Source of the DNA: Dimargaris cristalligena
Taxonomy: Eukaryota; Kickxellomycota; Dimargaritomycetes; Dimargaritales; Dimargaritaceae
NCBI GenBank assembly: GCA_027576995.1
Contig: JANBQC010000708.1
Span: 1 to 13,069, forward strand
Length of the DNA: 13,069 bases
Reading direction: 5' to 3'
The position numbers were made by a program, and so were the translations under genes. The notes beneath the pieces were generated by a model. It saw only the letters and a program-made list of their open reading frames with translations. It was not told the origin of the DNA and did no database searches. This document shows, piece by piece, positions 1 to 7,797 of this stretch (within the stretch, counting starts at the first letter, position 1; each line of letters starts with the position of its first letter).

Positions 1-568
1 ACTCTTAGTCTGTCAAGAGTCCTGAGGATAGGCTTCTAACAGTAGACAGGGCTCGGGCTCAGCCAAGCAGGTCCTAGCATTAGGTAGGGGTATGATACTA
101 ACTAATAAAGGCTATAAATGCAGGTACAGGCAAGGGATATGCAGTGAGTACACTTACTAGTCAGATACAAGGGCAGTGAGTATATATAGGATTTATTAGG
201 GGTAAACCAGGGGGTAAGAATAAGCTAAAGAATCTAACCAGTCCCAATGGGGCCTGGTTATATATATGTAGGGGTAATTCCAGAGGGAGGCCCTAGGGGA
301 AAGGTATTACTAAGACTAAGGTATCATAGGATAGGCCAGCAGGATAGTCATTAGGGCCTGGAAGACTCAGATGGTAACCAGAAGAGTCTTTAGATCAGTA
401 CTTGAGTGATTAGTACAAAGAAGCAGAGTCCAGAAGGGGAATAGTTATATGATATAGGGTGATCCCATAGTACTGGGGGTGACTATGGGAAAGTTAGTAT
501 GGCACTATAAGGCCTAATAAGGACAGATACTAAGGTGCCTAGATTAAGGCAGGTTAGATAGTCTGACA
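1..568 (-). mobile_element. LTR copy A, minus strand, 3' tip cut by window edge
   Basis: This is a long terminal repeat read on the minus strand. Its 5' end is at 568 (minus strand TGTCAGACTATCTAACC) and it runs to position 1. About 17 nt of its 3' end (GGTTAACCCAGGCAACA in the sister copy) lie outside the window. It aligns along its whole length with 923-1487, 4679-5226 and 11485-12034. On the minus strand it has an ATATATATAAC TATA-like element near 257-267 and AATAAA at 192-197, in the same order and spacing as the other copies. It has no coding capacity. Only one CpG is present (54-55). Family assignment to LTR retroelements rests on the TG...CA ends, the TATA/poly(A) layout and the target duplication of copy D; the superfamily (Ty1 or Ty3 type) cannot be told. 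Confidence 0.8.
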
Positions 569-922
569 ATCCTGATATCTGGGGGATAAGTAAATAGTAG
601 TTGTACACTTATAATATTAGTTAACTCTACCTTCAATATAATACATATAGGTGATATGCTTAATAATCCATAGGGTTAAAGCTGACTAACTATAAAGGTC
701 TAGGCACCATTGTCATCTAGTTCTATCAAAGAGGTGTGGGAATTCAGCCTTATTGAAGGACTACCTTACTTTAACTATTCCATATATCCCCTTCATTATT
801 TACCTATCTATTACTAGTTATATATTATACTATTATCTAATAGTGTCTTCTAGTATCTACTATGGTGGTTTACTGCCCTTATCTTTAGTCTGTTTAGTTA
901 TATAAGGCTGAGCTAATTCCTA
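569..922. other. Spacer between two inverted LTRs
   Basis: This 354-bp stretch separates the minus-strand LTR from the plus-strand LTR. It is AT-rich, contains no CpG and has no open frame worth reporting. I could not match its ends to each other or to other parts of the window. It may be residual internal sequence of a retroelement or older host DNA caught between two insertions. If a fold-back forms, this would be the loop. Confidence 0.5.
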
Positions 923-1487
923 TGTTGGACCATCTAATCTACCTTAATCCAGCTAGCTTAGATTTCTGACTATATTAGGCTATATAGTACCATATTAACC
1001 TTCCTATAGTTACCCCCAGTACTATGGGATAATCCTATATTATATAACCCTTCCCCTTCTGGACTCTGCCTCTTCATACTTATCACTTAAGTGCCAATCC
1101 AGAAGACTCTTCCAGATACTAATGGCCATCTAGTTGGCCTATTTACCTATTCTATAGTCTTAGTAGTACCCTTCCTCTGGGACCTCCCTCTGGAGTTGTC
1201 CCTGGGCATATATAACTAGGCCCCATTGGGACCAGTTAGATTCCTTAGCTTATTCTTACCCCCCATTTATCCAATAAACTCTATATACACTTATTCCCCC
1301 TTATACTATCTAATAAGTATGCCTACTGTAAATCCCTTACATATACTTACCACTTAGCCTTTATTAATTAGTACCATACCCCATACCTGATGCTAGTAGC
1401 CCACTTGGCTGAGCCTAAGCCCCACCTATTGTCAAAAGCCTATCCTTAGGACTCTTGACAGACTAAGAGTGGTTAACCCAGGCAACA
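923..1487 (+). mobile_element. LTR copy B, plus strand, complete
   Basis: This is a complete LTR of about 565 bp, starting TGTTGGACC and ending CCCAGGCAACA, so its tips form a short inverted repeat TGTTG/CAACA. Landmarks in order are a TATA-like element at 1208-1213, an initiator-like TTAGATTCC around 1236-1244, AATAAA at 1273-1278, and a U5 3' hairpin with arms ACTCTT and AAGAGT ending at 1470. The flanking pentamers (TCCTA before, AGGTA after) are not identical, so no target duplication is visible. It is the inverted partner of 1-568. It differs from copy A mainly by C/T and G/A changes and contains no CpG. Confidence 0.82.
1208..1244 (+). promoter_or_regulatory. Predicted U3 core promoter of LTR copy B
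   Basis: TATATA at 1208 is followed 30 nt later by the A of TTAGATTCC (A1238), which aligns with TTCAGTTCC in copies C and D. The segment between them contains the conserved AACTRGGCCCC...GGGACCAGTT stem. The initiator here has drifted from the consensus, so activity is doubtful. Confidence 0.4.
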
Positions 1488-3400
1488 AGGTAGTTGGGAT
1501 GTCACAATGGGGGGTCCCCAGCTAATAGGTATGTACATATTAGAGGGCACTAAAATACATATTAGATACTGAGTAGGATTAAAGGGAACACATTTTTATA
1601 ATTTCTGCAGTACTTGGATATTCAAGTAAAAATGAAAAGAGTTTATTTCAATAAATAATAGTACTGAAAAAAATGAATTTCAATATGTAAGTGACTGTTA
1701 CGTTTACTCTGCACGATTTTGATATTTTAAATATGTGCATATTCGAATACTATAGCCAAGCCGGCTACGTGGCAAGAATAGGTATAAAAGGATTATAAGT
1801 AAGGCTATGATATGTAGTATTGTTAGTTATACACCATTGATTAAAGAGCTGTAATTTACTAATCACATCATTGATATAGATAGAGTCCGCTACATTAGGT
1901 GTTGGCAGGATAAAAGCAAGCTAAACATAAAAATGATGAATAAGCCGTAGTCGGTATTAGATATTAGCCACTAACAATCAATCATGGTATGCCAGACAGC
2001 ACTACATACACCCAGTTGAGATAATAGATCAGGGGTCCCAATATTCAAAATTGCCTCTCGATTTTATGAATGCATTCAGCTCAGCAGGAAACCCTATGTT
2101 GGACATGGGTACCAATGTGTGCGAAGGGTTACGGAGAGGGGCGGTATAGCCTCTAACGTTAGCTATTATCTCATAGTGGCATCTTAATATAGGAAAAGGA
2201 AATAGTACTGGCCCTAACAGAACAGGCGTCTCCTTCTTGATTAGTAATGCTAAGCATACCAGTCTCTTCGTCTACCCCTGTGACCCGGCCTATAAGCGAT
2301 CCCAAGGGGTATTTGTGGTAAGTATAGGAAATCCAGTCTAGATGCCCAGGGTAAATTTAAGATGCGGGCCGAGGGATAGTTGGTGATAAATATGTGCATA
2401 TATTTCAATAGGCAAAATATTATTAATACCCCCATTTATCACCCAACGATTACCCAACCCAGTCGAGTATGATGTACACAAAAAAAAGGGGCGGTAGAGG
2501 TATCAAAGGGGGATTAGAGCAGGGCAATGCTACATTATTTCTAGAATATTGTGACAGTGTTTAATGGTCACTATGCAGCAAGGGCTTACTAGCTTACAGT
2601 TGAGGTAAATAACCTCCAATTTGCCGCGAACGTGCTCAACAAGCATAGTTATTTATGATAGGACTATGAATATGGCTGATGAGTGGTGGGCGGTGAGCAG
2701 CCGGGTGAGAGGGTGAACCATGAAACTAAACCAGAAAATTCGGCTGAAGCGAGGCAAGGGGTATTTGCTTGTCGAGGTAGTGGGTGGTAGAATGTGAGGT
2801 TAGCAATAGACTTATTTTCGTGGGGCGGTGATATGGGTTATATAAAATAAACCGAGAATCAATAGGCAAGGCTAGTCTAACCATATGGATGAAATTCAAA
2901 CCAGCTGCATAAGATTTTACATAATACGTGTATAGATGAAAATATATGAGAATAGCTTTTAACCAGTAATATTGGCCTCATCCCATGGATTTTTCGTTAT
3001 ACAGCCTGAATGAACCTCTCCCATATGGTCTAGCAAATACTGCACGGCATTCAGTAATAAAGTATGAAATGTTTTCATTGGTTCCGTTTTAAATGGATTA
3101 TATCAGAATGCTGTCCTTTGCTAGCTCCATTTTCCTAACTTTTGCAATGAGATGAATGGGATGCCAGTACTGTTATCATCCGGTGACTAGGCATAATACC
3201 ACCAAGAACAGTACAGCACTGTGATATTCAAATACACACATTCAATCAGGAGACACCGGAACCAGTGATAAAATACCTGGCATTAATAAATTTTAAAACA
3301 GGCACAAAATGATTTAAGCCATTTCAATTATATATATACTTCAGACCATAATTTATCATGAGATATGGGGCTGGGGCAGAGTGTAAACAATATTCGTCAT
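1488..3400. other. Intergenic, AT-rich, no supportable gene
   Basis: There is no RNA gene and no convincing open frame on either strand. A 61-codon minus-strand open frame at 2250-2435 has no promoter, no start context and no recognisable motif. CpG remains absent up to about 1699 and then reappears, so the methylation-like footprint of the LTR pair extends some 200 bp past its right end. There is an A8 run near 2480 beside a GGGGCGG patch. Short G-rich patches at 2670-2720 and 2740-2770 are not organised into anything I recognise. Confidence 0.6.
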
Positions 3401-3474
3401 GGATACCAGTCAGTCAGTTAAAAACATGAAACAAGAATCCCTCGGGAAGACTGGTGTGTGGGGAGACTCTGGTC

Positions 3475-3518
3475 TACCCAAATTTAACAGTATATATTAT
3501 AGTTGATAAATTTGGGTA
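3475..3518. repeat. Perfect 12-bp inverted repeat, 20-nt loop
   Basis: TACCCAAATTTA at 3475-3486 is the exact reverse complement of TAAATTTGGGTA at 3507-3518. The 20-nt spacer is AT-rich. No function is assigned. It lies downstream of the minus-strand exon candidate and could be a hairpin in its intron or 3' region. Confidence 0.7.
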
Positions 3519-3707
3519 TGTGCACAGTTTGTTGACAATGCAATATAAGAAAATAACCAAGTATTGAACCCCATCTATTTGTTGATTTAAAAAGGGATTG
3601 TGGATGACATAAAATAATCTAAGAATGTTTTTTAATATATGGCTAAATGGGCTAATAAAGGAACAGTTGTGACAGAGAATGTGAGATATACAGTGTATTT
3701 GTACTAC

Positions 3708-3867
3708 CTGGGACGTCCAGCCTATTGCTAGCAGCCTTCAGAATTCGCGAGGAGGCAGTGGCCTCCTTATCAGCATGGCCTAAAGTCGCGGCATCCAGCT
3801 CCCTGGTGGCAGATGATGGGAGGTTCACGGAGCTGGATGAGACTGGGGAAGAGTTGGACGTTGTCAT
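3708..3867 (-). CDS. Candidate first exon of a small unrecognised protein
   Basis: The minus-strand ATG at 3865-3867 lies in a CCCACCATG context. The frame gives a Ser/Thr-rich start (MTTSNSSPVSSSS), then an Ala/Leu-rich, probably helical stretch (TRELDAATLGHADKEATASS, then RILKAASNRLDVP). The frame then meets CCAG|GTAGTAC, a plausible 5' splice site at 3707/3706, after 53 codons plus one base. The patch is clearly richer in GC and CpG than its flanks, as expected of coding DNA here. A TATA-like TATATCC (3918-3924, minus strand) lies 27 nt before a TTTCACTG initiator-like site (A3897). A possible second exon is 3473-3418 (acceptor GGGTAG, phase-consistent, stop TAA at 3420-3418), giving 72 codons in all, but that acceptor has a poor pyrimidine tract. 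I do not recognise the family. Without splicing the frame runs on about 16 codons into AT-rich DNA and stops near 3652. Confidence 0.35.
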
Positions 3868-4472
3868 GGTGGGATAGTGGAGGGGCGAATGATCAGTGAA
3901 ACAAAATGGAGGACGGGGGATATAAACAAGGGTGTGCAAAGTTTATTGAAAGATAATAAAAAACAGTGATGTTAATAAATAATAAATCAATAGAAAAAAA
4001 GTCACCATAGGGTTTAAGGAAATAAAAAATGAGGTCAAAAAAAACGAGTGGTCCTTATTCCCCCCCCCCCCCAAAACAAGCGGGGATTTGCTGGTTACTT
4101 ATGTAACCATTTTGTGGGCCTTAGAGGCCACTGGATGCAAAGAAAAGGATGTGGATAATAATCAGTGAATGGAATAAGATGGAAGAGGAAAGAATGCACT
4201 GAGAAATAGGTTGGACTTTTTAATGCAAACTGCAAGTGTAAAAGATAAATAGTATTTTGGTATTCTTAATATATGCCACAGTATAGGTGGTAATTTTTTA
4301 ATGGGAAAATGGTGGGAATAATACTGCTGTTGTGTGTTGCAGTATATTCCACCATCTGATAATGAGGACTGGCCATCCACAGTCCAGGGTTAAGTACCGA
4401 CCTCTAGATAGCACTACTTATTTAGATAGGGATAAGGTCTATCTACTTCTATGCCAATTTGCAAATTATGCC
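3868..4472. other. Intergenic segment with homopolymer C tract
   Basis: No gene is supported. The segment holds the presumed promoter of the minus-strand exon (3890-3930), a run of thirteen C at 4060-4072, and a short perfect hairpin GGTTAC-TTAT-GTAACC at 4093-4108. A 72-codon minus-strand open frame at 4162-4380 has an AT-driven composition and no recognisable motif. Confidence 0.55.
4060..4072 (+). repeat. Poly-C tract (C13)
   Basis: Thirteen consecutive C follow GTCCTTATT. Such runs are length-unstable and prone to sequencing error. No role is assigned. Confidence 0.9.
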
Positions 4473-4678
4473 TGTCACCTGGGTTAACCACTCTTAGTCA
4501 ATCAAGAGTCCCAAGGATAGGCTTTTAATGGTAGGTGGGGCTTAGGCTTGGCTAAGCAGGTCACTCATATTAAGTACAGGATATGGTACGAACTAATAAA
4601 GACTAGTAGCAGGTGTGGTGAACTTACCACATTTTTACCTACTTTTATTATTTATCTATTTTTTGCACTGATTGGGAG
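4473..4678 (-). mobile_element. Inverted 3' fragment of a variant LTR
   Basis: On the minus strand this segment ends CCCAGGTGACA at 4473. Its last 129 bp (4601-4473) match the U5 3' ends of the other LTRs, including the ACTCTT...AAGAGT hairpin and GGTTAACC. The next 77 bp (4602-4678) do not match the standard LTRs. They do match 12494-12573, sharing AATAGATA, ATAAAAGTAGG and the dyad GTGGTAAGTTCACCAC. So this is the end of a second, related repeat type, or a chimera of U5 with another sequence. It is joined without a gap to the 5' end of LTR copy C. Confidence 0.65.
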
Positions 4679-5226
4679 TGTCAGCCTGCCTAATCCTTCC
4701 TAAATACAGAACACTGATCATCCCATCCTATCACCTTATAGCACTATATTACCCCTCCCTCAACTATATAACCCACTATGACTGGGTCCCAATGCTTCTC
4801 ACACCATACTCCACTGGCTGATCCAATGACCCTCCTCTTTCAGTGAGAGTCTTCCAAAAGCAAGCACACCTGGTCAAGACACTGACCCTCACCTCTTCTT
4901 TAGTCATCCCATTCCCTTAGGGACCTCTCATTATGAGTGGTCCCTGTGTATAAATAACTGGGCCCCTCTGGGACTGGTTCAGTTCCTTAGCTTATTTCTT
5001 ACCCCTAGAGTTACCTCAATAAACTCCTTATACACTCACCCATTGTATTAGCCAGTAAGTATGCCCACTGCATGTCCCTTGCATTGGCCTGCACTCATCC
5101 CTTATTGGTTAGTACTAATCCCTCCCTAACACTAGTAGCCCACTTGGCCAAGCCTAAGCCCTGCCTACCATTAGAAGCCTATTCTTAGGACTCTTGATGG
5201 AATAAGTGTAGTTAACCTGGGTGACA
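4679..5226 (+). mobile_element. LTR copy C, plus strand, complete
   Basis: This 548-bp LTR starts TGTCAGCCTGCC and ends CCTGGGTGACA, so its tips TGTCA/TGACA are inverted repeats. It carries TATAAATA at 4949-4956, the initiator-like TTCAGTTCC at 4978-4986, AATAAA at 5018-5023, and a U5 end closely like copy D. The flanking pentamers GGGAG and TCCAG do not match, so it is not a clean solo insertion. It abuts an inverted LTR fragment on its left. It has no CpG in 548 bp and no coding capacity. Confidence 0.82.
4949..4986 (+). promoter_or_regulatory. Predicted U3 core promoter of LTR copy C
   Basis: TATAAATA begins at 4949 and the A of TTCAGTTCC is at 4981, a spacing of 32 nt. The AACTGGGCCCC...GGGACTGGTT stem lies between them. 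Predicted R starts near 4981 and ends a little after the AATAAA at 5018. Confidence 0.5.
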
Positions 5227-6351
5227 TCCAGTTTTGGGATTTTCTAACATTGCCTATTTTATACTTCCCACTCATTATAGGAATTGTCAGGGTCAGCTAT
5301 TGCTCATGCATCACTTGAGTGGGGCATTTAGTTTATCAGTTTACGTGAAGGGATTGGTTTGGGGGCATTTGTCTTGGTTCATGGTTATGGTAGTCTATAG
5401 GTCTCACTCTTATATATCCCCTGTTGGCCTATCTCGATTTTCTAGTATATTATATTTTGGCAAAACCATTGGTATTACGTAACTTCAGATTACCAATAAA
5501 GTGGACATTCTGGTAGGAAAAGGTGCTGCCCATATGCCATCCCTTACTCCAAAGGAACCTGGCTGAGCATCATTTTGCCACCTAACCCAGCCAAAGGAGG
5601 CACTTAAATATATTGAATTATTATGGGAATGGCCTTTAAATGTAGGTATTGTTTTCGTATATATTTTCCAATGATTTTTACCTATTAAAGACACCTCCTA
5701 TTTATCTTAAATACATGCACTACGCTTGTAATACAATTACCTTTCACTACACCAAATATTTACAGTCCCAAAATTTAAACTAACTGAAATACACATATTT
5801 TTCTCCAAATCATTCATATTTAGATTTTCTCAATAGACTGCGTACCAGGCCATATTACGCTGCCAAATGTGTAATGAAGCTACTGAAAGGGCCAGACACA
5901 ATATTGTGGGAGCCCCCAACTCTGCTGAAATCTTAGGTTTATAATAGATGCTCATCTCCAGACAATTTCATAGGGATTATATTAATGGCTCATCGTCCAG
6001 TTTCCAATATACTCAGACGCCTTTAACTTGAACCATTTTTGATTTTCTTCCGATTTACTCTCTCTATTCCTTGCATCACTTAAAAATATATTCTCCCAGG
6101 TGTCCCACTTTAACACAATCTCGTTAGTTTGGCTGAACTGCGGTCTCCAATTAGTTACTAGTGCCCGGTATTATATGACTAGCCGCAGTGTCCATTTGAT
6201 TAACTTCTCACAGATTATGCACCAACTAACTGGAAGGAATCCAGTGGTGCTGGAATCGATTGATAAGCCACATTAAACCGCCATATATTTTCTGGTTTTA
6301 TATCTTGGATACGCTTTGTAAGGTGCACTTGGAAAGTACCCTCATAACACC

Positions 6352-6423
6352 ATGGCAAGCGGTGTTTCTAGTAATATTCGGTCGGCGCCGCCGCCCATAG
6401 CGCCTCTTCCTCCACCAAACTAG
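6352..6423 (+). CDS. Possible short proline-rich ORF or first exon
   Basis: A 23-codon frame starts at an ATG in AACACCATGGCA context and encodes MASGVSSNIRSAPPPIAPLP followed by PPN and TAG. The CpG-rich block TCGGCGCCGCCGCCC inside it stands out from the AT-rich surroundings. A TTATATC element near 6298 lies about 28 nt before a GCACTT site and about 53 nt before the ATG. It could be the first exon of a spliced gene, a decayed gene start, or chance. No downstream exon could be joined with confidence. Confidence 0.15.
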   Translation: MASGVSSNIRSAPPPIAPLPPPN

Positions 6424-7140
6424 CCCGGGAAAATTCTCAGGAACACAAAACCAGCCATCGGGAATAGCTGTGAAACTACTCAGTTTATCGATAGTCTCGG
6501 AGAAGCGATGGGCGGGAACGAAGGCTTAGACCTACTAAGCACCCTCTCCACGAACATTCGAATACATACAATTGACCTTATTTCTATCCTGGACCCTAAA
6601 ATGGGAGTAGTGGTTGCGTGTAAATATATAGAATAGTGTGACGAACCCCATATTGGATGGTTGTAGAGCTCACCACTACGTTTCACGAAAAATAACATTT
6701 TGTTGAAGAGCTCATTGTATCATCGAGTTTAGGAGTGTCTTTAGAAAGATGTCTTGACGGCAGCCTGGCTTGACTGGGCTGTGGTGTGATAAAAACCACT
6801 AGCGGTGCATTATCTGCTGATAAAGGATTGGCTTAGGGGATAGCTTCAAGAACCTGGTATTATGTTAATGTGGTAAAAAGTGGCACTGATTAGTGCCCCG
6901 TAGGAGGGCATATGGCCGAAATGGACCGCATGGGTTTAGGCAGCCACGAAGAGATGCTGGGTTAGTTTCTAGAAAGTGGCAAAAACTAGTGACCAACTAA
7001 TTGCGGGCGTTGGTATAGCATATCCTAAAATAGTAAATAGGTCCCGTTACCAATTGTCATTTGGGTTTTTGAAAATCAAAGGGTGTATTTCCCGGTTTAC
7101 TTAAAAATAAGCAGAGTGCAACGGTTAGTCCGAAATATTG

Positions 7141-7195
7141 CCGCTACATCCTTAGCGGTGGCATTGGTTGTACCATCCACCGGATCACTGCCACC
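7141..7195. repeat. Nested hairpins
   Basis: CCGCTA (7141-7146) and TAGCGG (7153-7158) form a 6-bp stem with a 6-nt loop. GGTGGCA (7157-7163) and TGCCACC (7189-7195) form a second 7-bp stem that overlaps the first arm, so the two folds compete. No associated gene or terminator function is evident. Confidence 0.45.
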
Positions 7196-7721
7196 AAGTG
7201 TATCCGTCAACGCCTCCTTATCCCCCTAATTACCTAGTCCAATTATTACTGAAATATTTCCCGAAGTATCCCTTTGACTAATCAATTTGACCTGTATTTG
7301 TCCCCGCGAATCGTCATACCTCATCGACTTGGCTTATACAGCCTGGGCAGATACCTATGACATCAGCCCATATTAAACCCGTTTCCCTTGGGCATGAAGT
7401 GCTTCGCCACCAGCCCGGAGTATTCAAAAATGGGCGATTAACATGGGCTGGGTTTGAAGTCCTATGCTCTGTAAAATTTAGAATATGTAGGCCAAAAGGA
7501 ATCACCGCTATCCTCCAAAGTATGTCATGTTATGTATTTCACTTGGGTATAAAAGACACCACTGCGGCCTTCCTCCTATGGGCAAATACCAATACTATCC
7601 ATTATTTAACACGCCCTACTTTAACATATCGATGATCAAGACCCAGCACTTGCGTGAGTATACTTTTATAATTTTGTTTAGGTTATTATTTGGTTGAATT
7701 TAACCAATCCCGTTTATCCAC

Positions 7722-7759
7722 TATATATTTACCCTATAAATCTCTACTATTCAGTTCCC
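7722..7759 (+). promoter_or_regulatory. Predicted core promoter of the fungalysin gene
   Basis: TATATATT at 7722-7729 is followed by TTCAGTTCC at 7750-7758. The A of TCAGTT is at 7753, exactly 31 nt from the first T of the TATA element, the usual TATA-to-start distance. This predicts transcription from about 7753 and a 5' leader of about 45 nt before the ATG at 7798. A second TATA-like TATAAAT at 7735-7741 is too near the initiator to serve it but could set a start near 7765. The same TTCAGTTCC initiator lies at the same distance in LTR copies C and D. Confidence 0.5.
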
Positions 7760-7797
7760 TTAACTGCACTAGTCAACTTTCTAGTTATCCAACCAGT

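Larger units (their letters stand above)
1..1487. repeat. Large imperfect inverted repeat formed by LTR copies A and B
   Basis: Positions 1-568 are the imperfect reverse complement of roughly 923-1470. The outermost bases match very well: the window begins ACTCTTAGTCTGTCAAGAGT and the right arm ends with its reverse complement at 1451-1470. The arms are about 550-570 bp and the loop is 354 bp. A transcript through this block could fold into a long hairpin. Two independent opposite insertions, or rearrangement of one element, could produce it. Confidence 0.8.
5227..7700. other. Intergenic region upstream of the peptidase gene
   Basis: No gene is supported apart from the doubtful short ORF at 6352. 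Several open frames of 60-92 codons exist (5234-5482 plus, 5485-5694 minus, 6480-6698 minus, 7357-7635 plus overlapping 7314-7505 minus). None has a recognisable motif, coding-like CpG or GC rise along its length, or a promoter arrangement. CpG dinucleotides reappear from 5344 onward. Small hairpins occur at 6882-6897 (GGCACT-GATT-AGTGCC) and 7141-7195. No tRNA-like fold was seen. Confidence 0.55.

Noticed and set aside
923..1487. RIP (CA to TA mutation) as cause of LTR divergence
   Set aside because: CA and TG dinucleotides remain frequent in all copies while CG is absent, which fits CpG-methylation decay better than RIP. Only counts over many copies could settle it.
2250..2435. 61-codon minus-strand open frame
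   Set aside because: No motif, no start context, no splice or promoter support, and no rise in CpG across its length.
4079..4110. Transcription terminator at GGTTAC-TTAT-GTAACC
   Set aside because: A six-base stem without context is common in AT-rich DNA, and intrinsic hairpin terminators are not a feature of fungal mRNA genes.
4473..5226. A single 754-bp DNA transposon with ~130-bp terminal inverted repeats
   Set aside because: The outer ends do look like long TIRs, but the flanks show no duplication, and copy D proves that the unit 4679-5226 alone has natural TG...CA boundaries. The left 206 bp is better read as an inverted fragment of a related LTR.
7314..7635. Overlapping open frames of 63 and 92 codons just upstream of the peptidase
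   Set aside because: They lie antisense to each other, have no family motif, no promoter pattern and no coding-like composition. Chance frames in less AT-rich DNA are sufficient explanation.
7690..7797. N-terminal extension of the peptidase from 7690
   Set aside because: The extension lacks an ATG (it would start at TTG), covers the predicted TATA and initiator, and would bury the signal peptide. ATG 7798 is preferred.
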